The notes: a model not told the origin generated them from the sequence alone. 64,000 nt of DNA from Pyropia yezoensis (GCA_009829735.1 CM020619.1:29104063-29168062), one strand, 5' to 3'. Shown: positions 31,963-42,098, counted from the first letter of the stretch. Made by a program: numbers and translations.

Positions 31963-32151
31963 TCAACCGTGTCGCCAGCAGCCACGGCAGGCGGCTGAGG
32001 GGGGTGCGGGGGGCGCCCCCCCCACCCCCCCGGCGGGGGTGTAGAGGTGGTGAAACGCGTGGGCGCTCCCGTCGGGCGCGTAGACGGTGTGCTTGGCCGC
32101 CACGCGCCAGTCCACATGGAAGTTGCGTGTCGCCGCCAGCGCCGTCTCCAT
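31963..32151 (-). CDS. short exon-like ORF, possible 5' fragment
   Basis: From the ATG at 32151 a 62-codon frame reads METALAATRNFHVDWRVAAK then HTVYAPDGSAHAFHHLYTP before turning into Gly/Pro. The in-frame upstream sequence is hydrophobic (GVAVLLLFCFSSAA), like a signal peptide. The pattern is faintly like the first strand of a multicopper oxidase, but no copper motif is present and no following exon can be found, because the repeat-bearing gene lies directly downstream on the other strand. It is either a gene fragment or chance. Confidence 0.25.
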   Translation of the reverse strand: METALAATRNFHVDWRVAAKHTVYAPDGSAHAFHHLYTPAGGVGGAPPAPPSAACRGCWRHG

Positions 32152-32731
32152 CGCGGCGGACGAAAAACAGAAGAGCAACAAAACAGCCACACCCGTCCGC
32201 ACGAAAAAAAAAAGGCGGTGGACCGCGGTGGGGGGGGGGTGAGCGCAGGGTGGGAGTAGGGGGGACGGTGCGGCGCACAGGTAGGGGGTGATGGTGTGGG
32301 GGAGTGGCGTGGGGGTTGGCCCGGGGGGGGGGGGGAGGTGAGGAGGGGCAACGCAGCTCGTTGGTACTGTATGTACCTCCAAACAATACACAAAAATAAA
32401 ACAGCACCCACGCAGCGCAGACGGGGCCGAGGCGTGGGGAGGTGGATGTGGAGGTGGCGGTGGCGGTGGCGGGACGAAAGCGGCGGGCGCCCGCCGCGCA
32501 AGCGCGCAAGACGCGGCCGTCGGGACGGCAAGCGGGGAGGCGGCGAGAGGAGGGGAGGGGCGCCGCGGAACGGCAGCCGCGCGCCGCGGGCCGGCAGCGG
32601 CAGGGTCAGGCGGCCGGCCGCGCGCGCGGGGCGCGCCCAGGGAGCAGCGGCCGCTGCCGACGGTGAAACCGTTGGCCGCCTCTGCGCGGCGGCAGAAGCG
32701 AGAGTGGGGGGGGGTGGGGGAGGGGGGCAAA

Positions 32732-32754
32732 GGGGGGGGGGGGGGGGGGGGGGG
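32732..32754. repeat. 23-base G homopolymer next to a CCCG array
   Basis: An uninterrupted G23 is followed by GAGGCGACC and then about 30 bp of repeated CCCG (32781-32810). Such a G tract can form quadruplexes and is often mis-sized in assemblies. Confidence 0.85.
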
Positions 32755-34328
32755 AGGCGACCGCCCGCGCCCCCTGCCGCCGCCCGCCCGCCCGCCCGCC
32801 CGCCCGCCCGCCGCCGCCGCCGTCGTCTGGGGCGCCGCCGCCCCCCCCCGCCCGCGACTGGCACCGGTGCCGTCGGTGCGGGGTGGGCGGGCCGGCGGCT
32901 CGACCCACACCGTCCCTGCCCGTGCCACTGGGTGCTGCCCGTGTCGTCCGCGGGGGGGGGCGGGGGGTGGGACGGGGGGGGGGGGTGCTCCCTACCCCCC
33001 CCACCCCATCTTGACCACAGGCAGAGGCGCGGAGCCCGCCCCGGCCGACGCTGCCGCTGCCGACCGGGGGTGGGCACGGGCAGCGCCGGGCGGGGGAGGG
33101 GCGGCCGCGCGACACCGCGGGGGGGGGGGGGAGAGACGCAGCGCAGACGCCCCGGCGGCGGGGGAGGGTGGCAGCGGTGGCGGCTGCAGCGGCACTGCCC
33201 AGCCGCCGCCCCTCGCCAACCCCCCCTCCCCTCCCGGTGGCGGCGCCAAAGCCGGACGTGACGTCTGTCCATGCGCGGGGGGCGGTACACACGGGCGGCA
33301 GACCCCGAACAGCTCCAGCCGCGCCGCGCCGGGCTGCCTGGCCTTGACCTTGGCCGCCAGTCGAGTGTCAGTGGCCGCCCAGGACGGTGGCAGTCCCGCA
33401 CTCCGCCACACCCGCACGGCGGGGGGGGGGGTTTCCATCCCAGGGTCTCGGCACAGCGGCGGGGGGGCGCCGCCGCAGACCGTCGGGGGCTGCGCCCCGC
33501 AGCGGCCAACCCCGCGCACCTCAGCGGACGGCCGGATGATGGCGAAAGGGGGGGGTGAGGGGGTGGGCTGGGAGGGGGGGGGGGGGGGCTGGTGGGGGGG
33601 GAGGACAGGTCAATGGCGGTGGGTTCACCTCTCCCCCCTCCTACCCATGCGCGCTCCCCGTGCGTCGAGCGGCCGGCCCACAGGCCTCGGCGGCGTCCCT
33701 TGTATTCATTCTTTTTTTGGTTTCTTAGTAGAGGTGACTGTTTTCCTGGGAGCGCGACTGTGGGAGGGGAGCGGGTGGGGGCAACTTGCGGGTGGCCGCT
33801 GCAGCCGCCGGAGAGGCGGGGGGCGAGATGGGAGGGGGGATGGCTGCGTGCGTGCCCACCGTCGCCGCGGCACCGCGCGGAAAGCCGGCGCTTGCGGCGC
33901 GGCGGTGGTGGCAGCGGCGGTGGCTGCGGTGGCGGCGGGGTGAGGGTGGGAGTGGCGGTGGCGGTCGTGCCGCTCGGGTCGGTCGTCCACGCCGCTGCCG
34001 GGGCGGGGGGAGCGTCTTCGCGGACAGCCGGCGATGGTGCCCCTCCCCCCCGCGGCAGCCGCCGCCACACGCTGAGGAGTTAATAATATGAAGCGGGCGG
34101 CCCGTGGGGGTCCCACCCCCACGTCGCCTCCATGTATCCGTGTCGCCCCCCCGTCCCGCCCTTGTTGCCCCTCACCCCAGACCGCCGGTATGGTGGGATG
34201 CGCACGGGCTGAGCGTGGGTTCCCGCGCCCACCCACCCACACTCACCCACCCCCCTCCGCCCAACCCACCCCACACACAAGCCTCCGCCACCCTCGGCGA
34301 CGACCCGCCCGCGCGGCGCCCTACATCG

Positions 34329-36794
34329 TCAGCGTCCCCCCCCAGCCGCCGCTGAGGAAGAAGACCCACCCGCACTGTCGGCTGGTCCCGCCGGTGGCGG
34401 CTGTGATGGTGGCGAGGGCGGTGGCGGCGGTGGAGGGGGTGGGGCGCCCACAACACCCCCTGTGGCCGCACTGGGGGTGGCGGCGGGGGCGGCGGCAGGG
34501 ACACCGGCGGCGGGAGGGGGCCGTGCCTTGCGGCGTGCCGCCTTCCGTTGGCCATCCCCATTGGCGGCAGCAGCAGCAGCAGCGGCGGTGGAAGACGAAG
34601 GGGTGGCTGTGGAGGGGGGCGTCGGCGCCGGAGCGGCGCCCCCCGCGCCCCGCGCGGCGGCCTGCTGCTTTTTCCGCCGGCTGGTGCTGGTGGTGTCAAG
34701 AAAGGCACGGCGGCCCGCCGACACGCGCACCGCCAGGGGCGGCCGCTCCGACGCGTCCCCGTCGGTGGTGGCCGCCGCCGGCGCCGCCGCCCGCGAAGCG
34801 GACGCCGTGGCAGCGGCCGGCGCGGGGACAGGGACGGGGGGGGGCGCGCCGGCAGGCGTCGCTGCTCCTGGTGAAGCCGCCGGTGCCGCGGCAGGGGAAG
34901 GCGGGGAGGTGGACGGCACTGCGTCCCCACCGGCGGCGGGAGCGGTGAAGGGCGGAGCCGCCGCCGCTGCCGCACCACCGGCGGCGGCACCGCCGCCACC
35001 ACCACCGGCGCTTCCACTGCCGCCACTCGCAGCAGCGGCAGCGGTCGACGGCGACGGCGTGTCGGCGGCCGCAGCGGGCGTCCGCACCCGCGCGACGGGC
35101 ACGGCCGGTGGCGGGGGTGTGGTGGGCGTGGGCGCGGTGGTGGGTGTGGCGGCGGCAGTGGTGGCAAACCCCTTGTCATTCACCGCCCCCCCCGCCGCTG
35201 GCGACGACGACGCCTTGGCCGCCGCCTTCGCCGCCGTCTTGGCCGACGGCGGCACGCCCAGGCGGGGCAGCCGCCACCGCGTCGACAGCAGCCGGTGCTC
35301 AATGCTCTGCTGCCGTAGCACCGCGACGGTGAGCAGCGCGCCCGACAACGCGAGCAGCGGCAACCCCGCGGCGGCAGCGACGCCCAGTGCCGCGGCAATC
35401 CAAATACTCGCAGCGGTGGTCAGCCCCCGGTGGGGCCCGCTCCCATTGATACACCCCGCGCCGAGGAAGCCGACGCCGCTCGCAATCTGCGCGGCTACCC
35501 GGTTCGCGTCGCCTGCGGGGAGGCCGACGAGGGAGGTGAGCGTAAAGATGGCCGACCCGAGAGACACGAGCATCAGCGTGCGGAAGCCGGCGGTGCTCTT
35601 GGCCGCCCGCCGCTCCACACCAATGATGCCCCCGACGAGCATTGCCATCAGCAGGCGCGTCAGCATGTGGAGCTCCACCTCGGGTGTGATATGAGGGGCC
35701 GCATAAAAAGGGGGGGGGGCTGGTGGAGCGGCGGGGGATGGCGGGGGTGGGGGAGGTTGGATGAGCGAAGGCGGCAGCGGCTCAGACAGCGCCGCAGGGA
35801 CCAGCGGGTGCGCCGTGGGGGGAGGGGGAGGGCGCGGGCGCCGTGTGAAAAAAGCAGACGCCAGTGGCCGGGGACGGCGGGCGGCAACGGCGGCGGCGGG
35901 GGGGGGGGCAGCCGCCACTGCCACTAACGGGGGGGGGGGGGGGTCCGCTGCAGCAGATGCGGCGCCGAGCGCGGCCGTCGCCGCCGCCGCAGTCGCAGGC
36001 CGAAAGGCCGCCACCAACGGCGACCGGCCAATGGCCACGACGAGTCGCCGGCCGGGCGCGGGGTGACGGCGCCCGCCACAACGGCGGGTCACCTCGACCG
36101 GCGTGCCGCCGCGTGGGGAACCGGCAATGCTCCCTGTCGTCGAAGCTGCCGCCGCCGCACGCGGCCGCGCGGTCACCGCAACGGCCGCCGCCGCGACGGC
36201 TAGGACGGCTGCGGCGAGCCGACCCGCCGGCGTCAGCCGCGGTGGGCCGCCGCCGCCGCCGTCGCCGCTGCCAACGCCGCCCCCCATGGTTGGCGCTGAC
36301 GGTTGGGGCGACGGTGGGCGCCGCAGCCGCCGCGGCGGGTGCCACGGCGGGGCCTCCCCGACGGGGGCACGCCCCCGACCGGTTGCTGCCGCTGCTGCCG
36401 CAGTTGCTGCTGCTGTCGCTGCTGCTGCTGCTGCTGCTGCCGGCGCCGCCCGCGCCCCCCTTGCTGCTCCCACCGCGGGCGGCGCGCGCCACGGAGGCGC
36501 CGGCCAGACGGGCGGCACGAACGCCACCGCCAGCGGCCTGTCTGGGACGACAGTGGCCGCAGCGGCGGCGGCGGTAGCGGCAGCGGCAGCAGCAGAGGAA
36601 GAGGCGGTGGCGACGGTAGCGATGGCGGCGAGTCTTCTCGCTGCCGCCGCCGCTGCTGTCGCCGCTGTCGCTGCCGGTGGCGCCGCTACCAACGGCGGGC
36701 AGGGAAGGGTGGCGTTGGGCCCGCCGGCGGCCGACAGCCGCCGTCCCCGCATTACCGCGGCTGCTAGCCCCCCTCCACCCATAGCGCCCTCCAT
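34329..36794 (-). CDS. MgtC/SapB-family membrane protein with long extensions
   Basis: The frame encodes 821 aa from the ATG at 36794. The first ~370 residues are Ala/Pro/Gly-rich and may include an organelle-targeting leader plus disordered spacer. The conserved part (about 376-505) is an MgtC/SapB domain: EVELHMLTRLLMAMLVGGIIG, GVERRAAKSTAGFRTLMLVS, LGSAIFTLTSLVG, RVAAQIASGVGFLGAGCING, RGLTTAASIWIAAALGVAAA, then LPLLALSGALLTVAVLRQQS. That gives about four to five membrane helices. The C-terminal ~300 residues are again low complexity. MgtC is known in bacteria (magnesium-limited growth, intramacrophage survival, binding to the F1F0 ATPase); plant and algal relatives are little studied. A plastid location would fit bacterial origin but is inference. 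The upstream in-frame extension to 37460 is unlikely coding. Confidence 0.85.
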   Translation of the reverse strand: MEGAMGGGGLAAAVMRGRRLSAAGGPNATLPCPPLVAAPPAATAATAAAAAARRLAAIATVATASSSAAAAAATAAAAAATVVPDRPLAVAFVPPVWPAPPWRAPPAVGAARGARAAPAAAAAAAATAAATAAAAAATGRGRAPVGEAPPWHPPRRLRRPPSPQPSAPTMGGGVGSGDGGGGGPPRLTPAGRLAAAVLAVAAAAVAVTARPRAAAAASTTGSIAGSPRGGTPVEVTRRCGGRRHPAPGRRLVVAIGRSPLVAAFRPATAAAATAALGAASAAADPPPPPLVAVAAAPPPAAAVAARRPRPLASAFFTRRPRPPPPPTAHPLVPAALSEPLPPSLIQPPPPPPSPAAPPAPPPFYAAPHITPEVELHMLTRLLMAMLVGGIIGVERRAAKSTAGFRTLMLVSLGSAIFTLTSLVGLPAGDANRVAAQIASGVGFLGAGCINGSGPHRGLTTAASIWIAAALGVAAAAGLPLLALSGALLTVAVLRQQSIEHRLLSTRWRLPRLGVPPSAKTAAKAAAKASSSPAAGGAVNDKGFATTAAATPTTAPTPTTPPPPAVPVARVRTPAAAADTPSPSTAAAAASGGSGSAGGGGGGAAAGGAAAAAAPPFTAPAAGGDAVPSTSPPSPAAAPAASPGAATPAGAPPPVPVPAPAAATASASRAAAPAAATTDGDASERPPLAVRVSAGRRAFLDTTSTSRRKKQQAAARGAGGAAPAPTPPSTATPSSSTAAAAAAAANGDGQRKAARRKARPPPAAGVPAAAPAATPSAATGGVVGAPPPPPPPPPSPPSQPPPAGPADSAGGSSSSAAAGGGR

Positions 36795-37668
36795 TGTGGC
36801 CGACGACGCCACGGGGAGAGGACGGAGAGGGGGGGGGGGGGACGAGAGCAAACGTGAATGGGGGAAGGGGGAGGGGCAAGGGGAAAGGTAGAGGAGGGGA
36901 GGGGGCACCACTCTCAGAAAGGGGCGAAAAGGTGGGGCGATGAGGATAGGCAAGCGTCGAGGTGGAAGGTGCGCCGCGCCGAGACGATGGTAGAACGGTG
37001 GAGGCAGATGCGCGACGGGACCAGGCCGTAGGAAGGGTGGCGGATGGGGTGAGATGGTGGTGAGGGGAGTGGGGTGAGGAGAGGTGGTGGTGATGGGGGG
37101 GGGGGGTAGCGATATTGGGGGGGATAGCGGTATGGTGGGGAGAGGGGACGGCCGCACGGGGCGCGGAGGACGCGGCCGTCGTGCGGGAGTGGAAAGGCTC
37201 GGCGGTGTCGGGTCGGGGGGTCGTCCCCCGACCCCTGGACACCAATCTGCGCCGTCGCGCGGTGTCGTTGTAGCCCTGCAGCTGCGGGTGCACTCCCCAA
37301 CGACAACAGGGTGGCAGTGGGGGGGGGGGGTTGTTTGTCGCGTGGTACGCCCTTGTACTTGTACCACACATGAACCAAGAAAGAATTGCAACTCAGTAAT
37401 CCAATTGATACTTCCTCCCTTGATTCCCTGGTGTGCCGGGAGGTCTTTCTCAATCACCACCCCGGCGCTTCGTCACCCCGACGCCGTTGCACTCTGCTGC
37501 TCTGGGCCTCTGCCCTGTCCATCCCCGCCAAGGACGTCCGCCGCGCAGCGCTGCGCGTCGCCCGTCGGCGTCGGCGGGAGCCTCCTACGAGGTGCCACCA
37601 CAGCGCCTTGGGTGGTCGGCTGCGCCACGCCACGTCGGAGCGGGCCTGCCGCGGGTGTCCCTAGCGGG
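36795..37668. other. intergenic region between divergent genes
   Basis: This is the upstream region of the MgtC-type gene and of the plus-strand gene proposed at 37669. It is purine-rich at 36820-37150 and of ordinary composition at 37340-37450. No supported ORF. Confidence 0.4.
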
Positions 37669-38632
37669 ATGCCGACTCGGCCACGACAGCGGGCCTTCCG
37701 TTCCGCTCGCGGGGTGATGATGGGGGCGGGGGTGGCGGCGGCGGCGGCGACAGTGGCGACGGCTGCCGCAGCGGGGCAGGGCTGCTGCTATTGGGGCCTC
37801 TCGGCTGGGTGGCGGGGGGTTCTAGCCGGGTGGCGGGGGGTTCCCGCCGCGTGGCGGCGGCGTCTCAATGGCCTGCACTTCCGCACCCTCGGCGGTCGGC
37901 AGCGTCGGTCATCCCCGGCGGGAGCAGCGGCGGCGGGGACGACAAGGGACGCGGCTCCACCACGCGTTGCGGCTGGCAGGTGAACCCTACCTCCTCGGCA
38001 AGTGCCTTGTCGGGACTTTGCGGCAACGCTGACGACTTGGACGGCGGCAGCAGCAACGGCGCGGGAGAGTGTGTCTGTGGCGGCGAAGGCCGCCACGGCG
38101 TGGACAGCCTCAGTGGTGGTGCGGCGGGCATGGACGTCTCGCTCTCTTCCGCCGCCGCCACGGGCGACACGGGGCGGGTGAGGGTGGCGCTCAAGGCATG
38201 GCGCGTCGTACACAGCACGGCGACAGAGGTGGGGGGAATGGCGGTGGCTGCGGAGAGGGCGGTGGTGGCGGTGGCGGCGGCGGCGACGGTGGCGGCGTCG
38301 CCACCGCCGCCGCCAGTTTAGAAGAGCTCATCCTTGGCACGCACCAAGAGGTGCCGACGCTCCCTCAACGGCCTCCTGCCGTCGGCAGCGGCGCGCTGGC
38401 CGCCGTGACCGCGGCGGGGCTCCTTGTATGCGCGACGACCATGGCAGCCGGGTGGGCGCTCGCCCGTCGTGGAGACGTTCCCCCCCCCTCACCCCCCGCC
38501 GGGGTACCCGGGGTACCCTCAAAAGTCAGAGCCGACCTGACCAGGTCGCCCCCCGCCACTGCGCAGCTTGAGGGGCCGACGGGACAAGAGGTCGAAGAAG
38601 AGGTCATCGCTATCGCTAGGATCCACTGCTAA
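37669..38632 (+). other. probable plus-strand gene with C-terminal TM, exon structure unresolved
   Basis: A start at 37669 opens MPTRPRQRAFRSARG followed by an Ala-rich hydrophobic segment, like a transit or signal sequence. A second frame (about 37960-38215) reads SASALSGLCGNADDLDGGSS … GRVRVALKAWRVVHSTAT. A third (about 38310-38632) reads LEELILGTHQEVPTLPQRPP, a TM helix (GALAAVTAAGLLVCATTMAA) and an acidic tail ending EEVIAIARIHC before the stop. Two frame changes are needed, by short introns or indels. I could not fix the junctions and do not recognise the protein. Confidence 0.35.
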
Positions 38633-38974
38633 ATGCACCTACAGGTCCCGCTTCACACCCCAACAGCAAGTGCCCCCCTCCCACAAAACCTCGCCACACC
38701 GACCACCGGCCGTGCCAGTGATCGCCCCCAGGTCTCGGACTCGAACCACCACGCCTCCAGACGCTCACCACGACCCACGGATGGCCACCCTGCAGGCAGT
38801 CCAGTAAGAGAGCGCCCCATACGGCGACATCCCAAATCACATGAACGTCATGGAAGAGCAGATACTCAAGTGCAAGACCTTCCTAGGGAGAGCACCATGA
38901 TGGTTCTGTGGGACGCTGGGGCAGCGATTTCTCAGAAAAACCATAGGAACTTCTTTTACAGGGGCTACATGGTC

Positions 38975-39095
38975 GTCGGGAAGGCGTCGGGAAGGCGTTG
39001 GGAAGGCGTTGGGAAGGCGTCGGGCAGGCGTCGGGAAGGCGTCGGGAAGGCGTCGGGAAGGCGTCGGGGAGGCGTCGGAAAGGCGTCGGGAAGGC
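38975..39095. repeat. 11-bp minisatellite, 11 copies
   Basis: Eleven units of GTCGGGAAGGC lie head to tail. Most are exact; five carry single changes (for example GTTGGGAAGGC and GTCGGGCAGGC). The array ends at GATGACTC. Confidence 0.95.
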
Positions 39096-39232
39096 GATGA
39101 CTCAGGTCGCAAGTACGACGCCAAGGCAGATGTCGAGGATCATTAGTGTCCTGTTCGAGAGCGTCACCAAGCCGCGCGCCATCCACTCTGGCCTCCGCAC
39201 TCGTCCTCAACCTGTACGCAGAGCCCTCAGCA

Positions 39233-39649
39233 TTAAATTAAAACATTTTGATGGGCCGCACCGTGAGCAAGGGGGCCGGGCCGAGAGAACCCCGGCGCCA
39301 GCAACCCCCCGGACCCCCCAGAGGAGGACCCGAAACGCTTCCTTAGCGGGTAGGTTTTAATCACCGGGCCAGCGGTAGAGGACGAAAACGGGGCGATATC
39401 AAAGAGTACAGAGGGGGGTGAGCCGACAAGAGAGAACAGGAGGTGGGAGCGGCCACCGTAAGCAATGTCGCAGCACACGACCCCCTGTCGTGGGCCAAAC
39501 GCAGCACAATACGCCGAGCTCAAAAGAAACAGCCACACATACCTAGCAGACAACACCAGCCCGGACGAGACAACAGGCAAGAGAAACACGGTAGCGACAA
39601 CAGAGGAGAATGCAAACCGCACAAGCAGGCAAGGAGCGCTCCGCGCCAT
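39233..39649 (-). CDS. weak ORF with N-terminal hydrophobic segment
   Basis: From the ATG at 39649 a 138-codon frame starts MARSAPCLLVRFAFSSVVAT with further hydrophobic stretches (VFLLPVVSSGLVL, VWLFLLSSAYCAAF), then a Ser/Gly/Pro tail. Third positions are less GC-biased than in nearby genes. It may be a small membrane protein, a remnant of a mobile element or chance; no family is recognised. Confidence 0.25.
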   Translation of the reverse strand: MARSAPCLLVRFAFSSVVATVFLLPVVSSGLVLSARYVWLFLLSSAYCAAFGPRQGVVCCDIAYGGRSHLLFSLVGSPPSVLFDIAPFSSSTAGPVIKTYPLRKRFGSSSGGSGGLLAPGFSRPGPLAHGAAHQNVLI

Positions 39650-40604
39650 GGCAGGGACGCGATGGACGGCGGGAAGAGACGGAAGCCGGGCACGTGCCAG
39701 GTGTCGTCGCGGATCAGGTGTTCTCAAATCGATCAGTCTACGGCCGTGAATCAATCAACGCTGAATAATTACTTTCGAGTCATATGAAATAGTTCCACAT
39801 GATAGCCGCAAGTGCGCATGTGCCACGTGTAAAGCTGACGAAGATGGCCCGGCTCGTATCATGTGTGTTGCCCGTCGAAACGCCCCCGACACCTCCGACT
39901 CTCTGGTCCACCTCCCTACCGCGCCTGAGTGGCTAGGTACCGTCGCTGTCCTTGCCCGGGTATCTGGACCCTGCTGCCGCTGCGGGCGCTGCCGCAAGCC
40001 CTATTGACGGTTGAGCACTGCCCCAACAGGCGTCACTCTGTGGTGGGCCCCAACGAGGGGGTGTGCGAGTGGCGCGCTGGACGGGGGCGCGGCGGGGCTC
40101 TTACTCACTTCCTCGCGCGCCGCTGGGCGGATGGGGGTGGGCACGGCAGTGCCTTCCCAGTGGAGGCGGGCATACACGGCAAACGACCGTGGGTGGCCTT
40201 GAGGCGGCGACAGTGCGTCATTGGCATTCCGCTGCGTGGGAACACGCCCGTCCAGCTCACGGGCGACGCTGGGTGGGGGGGGGCTCTACGGCGCGGTCGA
40301 TGCGGCTCCGCCCTCCCCCCTCCCGCTTCCTTTTTTTTTTCTTTCTGGGACGCCCTCCCTGATGCCGTGCATGTACTGTACGTGCGAGCGAGTTGCACGC
40401 CCGACGTTGGGGGTGGCCTGCCTCGACACCCACGCTCGGGGTGGGCCGGCTCGCCACCGACGCGTGCCGCGGAAACGCCCTGCGCCGGTCCTCCCCACGG
40501 GCCAGTCGCCCGGTCGCGACCCTATCGCGCTTCGCTGTCCCGGTCGCACCTCAGCTCTCCCTGTGCTCTCGCCCCGCTGGGGCAGGGTGCTCCACCGGGC
40601 CGGC

Positions 40605-42098
40605 ATGGACAACCCCACCGATGCGGCGGCTGCTCAGACGCGGGCGACGGTGGGGCCATCCCCCCCACCCCCCCGCGCTCGGCCGCCACCGTCGCGCCGT
40701 CCCCACGTCACGGACCTGGTGCTCGCCGCCGTCGTCCGTGCCGCCGCGACCGTCGGCCGCATGGACGTGGACGTGGCGCCACGAACGGCTCCGGCAGAGC
40801 CAGTGCCTCGTCGCGCCGTCGCCGCCGGCACGCCGCCGCCGCCTCCCCTCCACCACGTCGCGGCGAACGGTGGCGCCACCACCAACGCTCCCCCCCCGCC
40901 GTTGCCCCTGTCTTCGTTCCTCTCCCCCCCCCTGGTGCGGCGGTGGACGTCGCCGCTCCCCGTCCTGGGCGTGACTGTCACGACGGTGGACCAGCCCGGC
41001 CGGTGGATGGGCGACGCGGACCTCGCTGCTCTAGCTGCCACCCTCCGCACCGTGGCTGTCGCGTCCATGGGCACCGTTCCCTCCCACCGCCTCTTTGCCC
41101 GCGGTGACGCGGCGCGGGAGGTGCTGGCCAACCGGGTGGTGGCGGTGGCTGTGGACACCGCGTCGGGGGCGCCGGTGGGCTTTGTAGCCATGGTGTACCT
41201 GAGTCTCTCCGGCGGGGCTGTGGGGGTGGGGGGGCACCACACCGCTAATGTGGCCGCCGCGCCCGTCCTGCACCTAGGGCTGACCATGATTGCCGCCGCC
41301 GCCCGCGGCCGCCGCCTCCAGTCGCCCCTCTTTTTGCGCGCCCTGACGTTTGCGCTGGTCAACCTCGGGTCCCCGCGGTGCGTGGTGACCAACATTGGGG
41401 CGAGCCCCGCGGGCGTGGGTGCCGTAGCGGATTATTTTGTTGGCGTGTATCCTCATTATGCAACTGCAGTGGCTGGTGACGACGGCGGCAGCGGCGACGG
41501 CGGCGGCGGAAGCAGCAGCAGCGGCGGCAGCAGCGGAGGCGGCGGTGGTGGCGCTGGCGGTGGCGGTGCCCGCCCAGAGGCGTGGCACCTGGCCGTTGCG
41601 CGCGGGGTCCTCGACGCCCACCGTCACGAGTTTGGGTGCTCGGCGGCGGCGACGTTTGACGAAACCACCTTTGTTGTGGCGCGCTCCAACGCCGACGCCA
41701 CCGACGGTGGGTGCGTGGAGCTGCTCAAGGCGGACGGCGGCTTTGTCAGCGCCTACAAGGTGGAGGCGTGCAACCGCTGGTGTGCAGCGACGCTCAACAC
41801 GGCCGCCGGGGACGAGGTGTTCCAGGTGGGGCGCGTGGATGTGGTGGGCACTTGGCTCAAGTACCAGTCTTCGGGGTGGGGGCGCGAGCCGGCACGGCGC
41901 GGCCAAGCCAGCGGCGGCGATACAGAAGGGGTGGTGGGGGGGGGCGGCGGTGGTTGGGGTCGGCAGGCGTCCCTCGTGGTGCTGGGCGGGTGGGCAGAGC
42001 TGGGAGCGGCGGTGGCGGCAGTTGTGGCGGTTGTTGGGCTCTGGCTGTGGCTAGGAGGGGGCGGGGGGAGGGGGTGGTGCACGGCGCGTGCCCACTGA
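40605..42098 (+). CDS. GNAT-like protein with C-terminal membrane anchor
   Basis: The predicted product is 497 aa. A disordered Pro/Ala N-terminus (1-100) precedes an alpha/beta domain with features of GCN5-type acetyltransferases: NRVVAVAVDTASGAPVGFVA as the central strand pair, HLGLTMIAAAARGRRLQSPL in the acetyl-CoA-binding loop position, and FLRALTFALVNLGSPRCVVT NIGASP afterwards. A Gly/Ser insertion lies at about 290-325, followed by helical and strand segments (FDETTFVVARSNADA, VELLKADGGFVSAYKVEACN). One hydrophobic helix near the C-terminus (GAAVAAVVAVVGLWLWLG) ends only ~12 residues before the stop, so the protein may be tail-anchored. The loop lacks a clean R/Q-x-x-G-x-G/A signature, so the GNAT assignment is tentative. 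The start is the ATG at 40605, with acidic composition beginning there. Confidence 0.7.
   Translation: MDNPTDAAAAQTRATVGPSPPPPRARPPPSRRPHVTDLVLAAVVRAAATVGRMDVDVAPRTAPAEPVPRRAVAAGTPPPPPLHHVAANGGATTNAPPPPLPLSSFLSPPLVRRWTSPLPVLGVTVTTVDQPGRWMGDADLAALAATLRTVAVASMGTVPSHRLFARGDAAREVLANRVVAVAVDTASGAPVGFVAMVYLSLSGGAVGVGGHHTANVAAAPVLHLGLTMIAAAARGRRLQSPLFLRALTFALVNLGSPRCVVTNIGASPAGVGAVADYFVGVYPHYATAVAGDDGGSGDGGGGSSSSGGSSGGGGGGAGGGGARPEAWHLAVARGVLDAHRHEFGCSAAATFDETTFVVARSNADATDGGCVELLKADGGFVSAYKVEACNRWCAATLNTAAGDEVFQVGRVDVVGTWLKYQSSGWGREPARRGQASGGDTEGVVGGGGGGWGRQASLVVLGGWAELGAAVAAVVAVVGLWLWLGGGGGRGWCTARAH

Larger units (their letters stand above)
31924..34328. other. intergenic region with homopolymer and GC microsatellites
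   Basis: No complete gene is supported. It holds a short minus-strand exon-like ORF (31963-32151), a 23-base G run (32732-32754), a CCCG array (about 32781-32810) and further G runs near 32960-32990, 33121-33132 and 33580-33600. A minus-strand stretch around 33300-33440 reads smoothly (VWRSAGLPPSWAATDTRLAA) but has no partner exons. These tracts are prone to assembly error. Confidence 0.5.
38633..40604. other. intergenic region with a minisatellite
   Basis: This contains the 11-bp minisatellite at 38975-39095, a weak minus-strand ORF (39233-39649) and the leader of the next gene. A TGTACTGTAC motif lies at about 40372. Nothing else is supported. Confidence 0.45.

Noticed and set aside
30375..32291. 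638-codon plus-strand ORF in an alternative frame (AHGDAVAVAL repeats)
   Set aside because: Shadow of the decapeptide array; it lacks a sensible start and has no globular part.
30351..34070. 1239-codon minus-strand ORF across the 30-bp array and the region beyond
   Set aside because: Its openness follows from the stop-free repeat and GC-rich DNA; the product is Gly/Asp/Arg or Pro-rich without domains, while the plus strand gives a signal peptide and Cys-rich domain.
38715..38760. Possible tRNA T-loop on the minus strand (GGTTCGAGTCC)
   Set aside because: The flanking bases do not pair as a T-stem and no D or anticodon arm is present.
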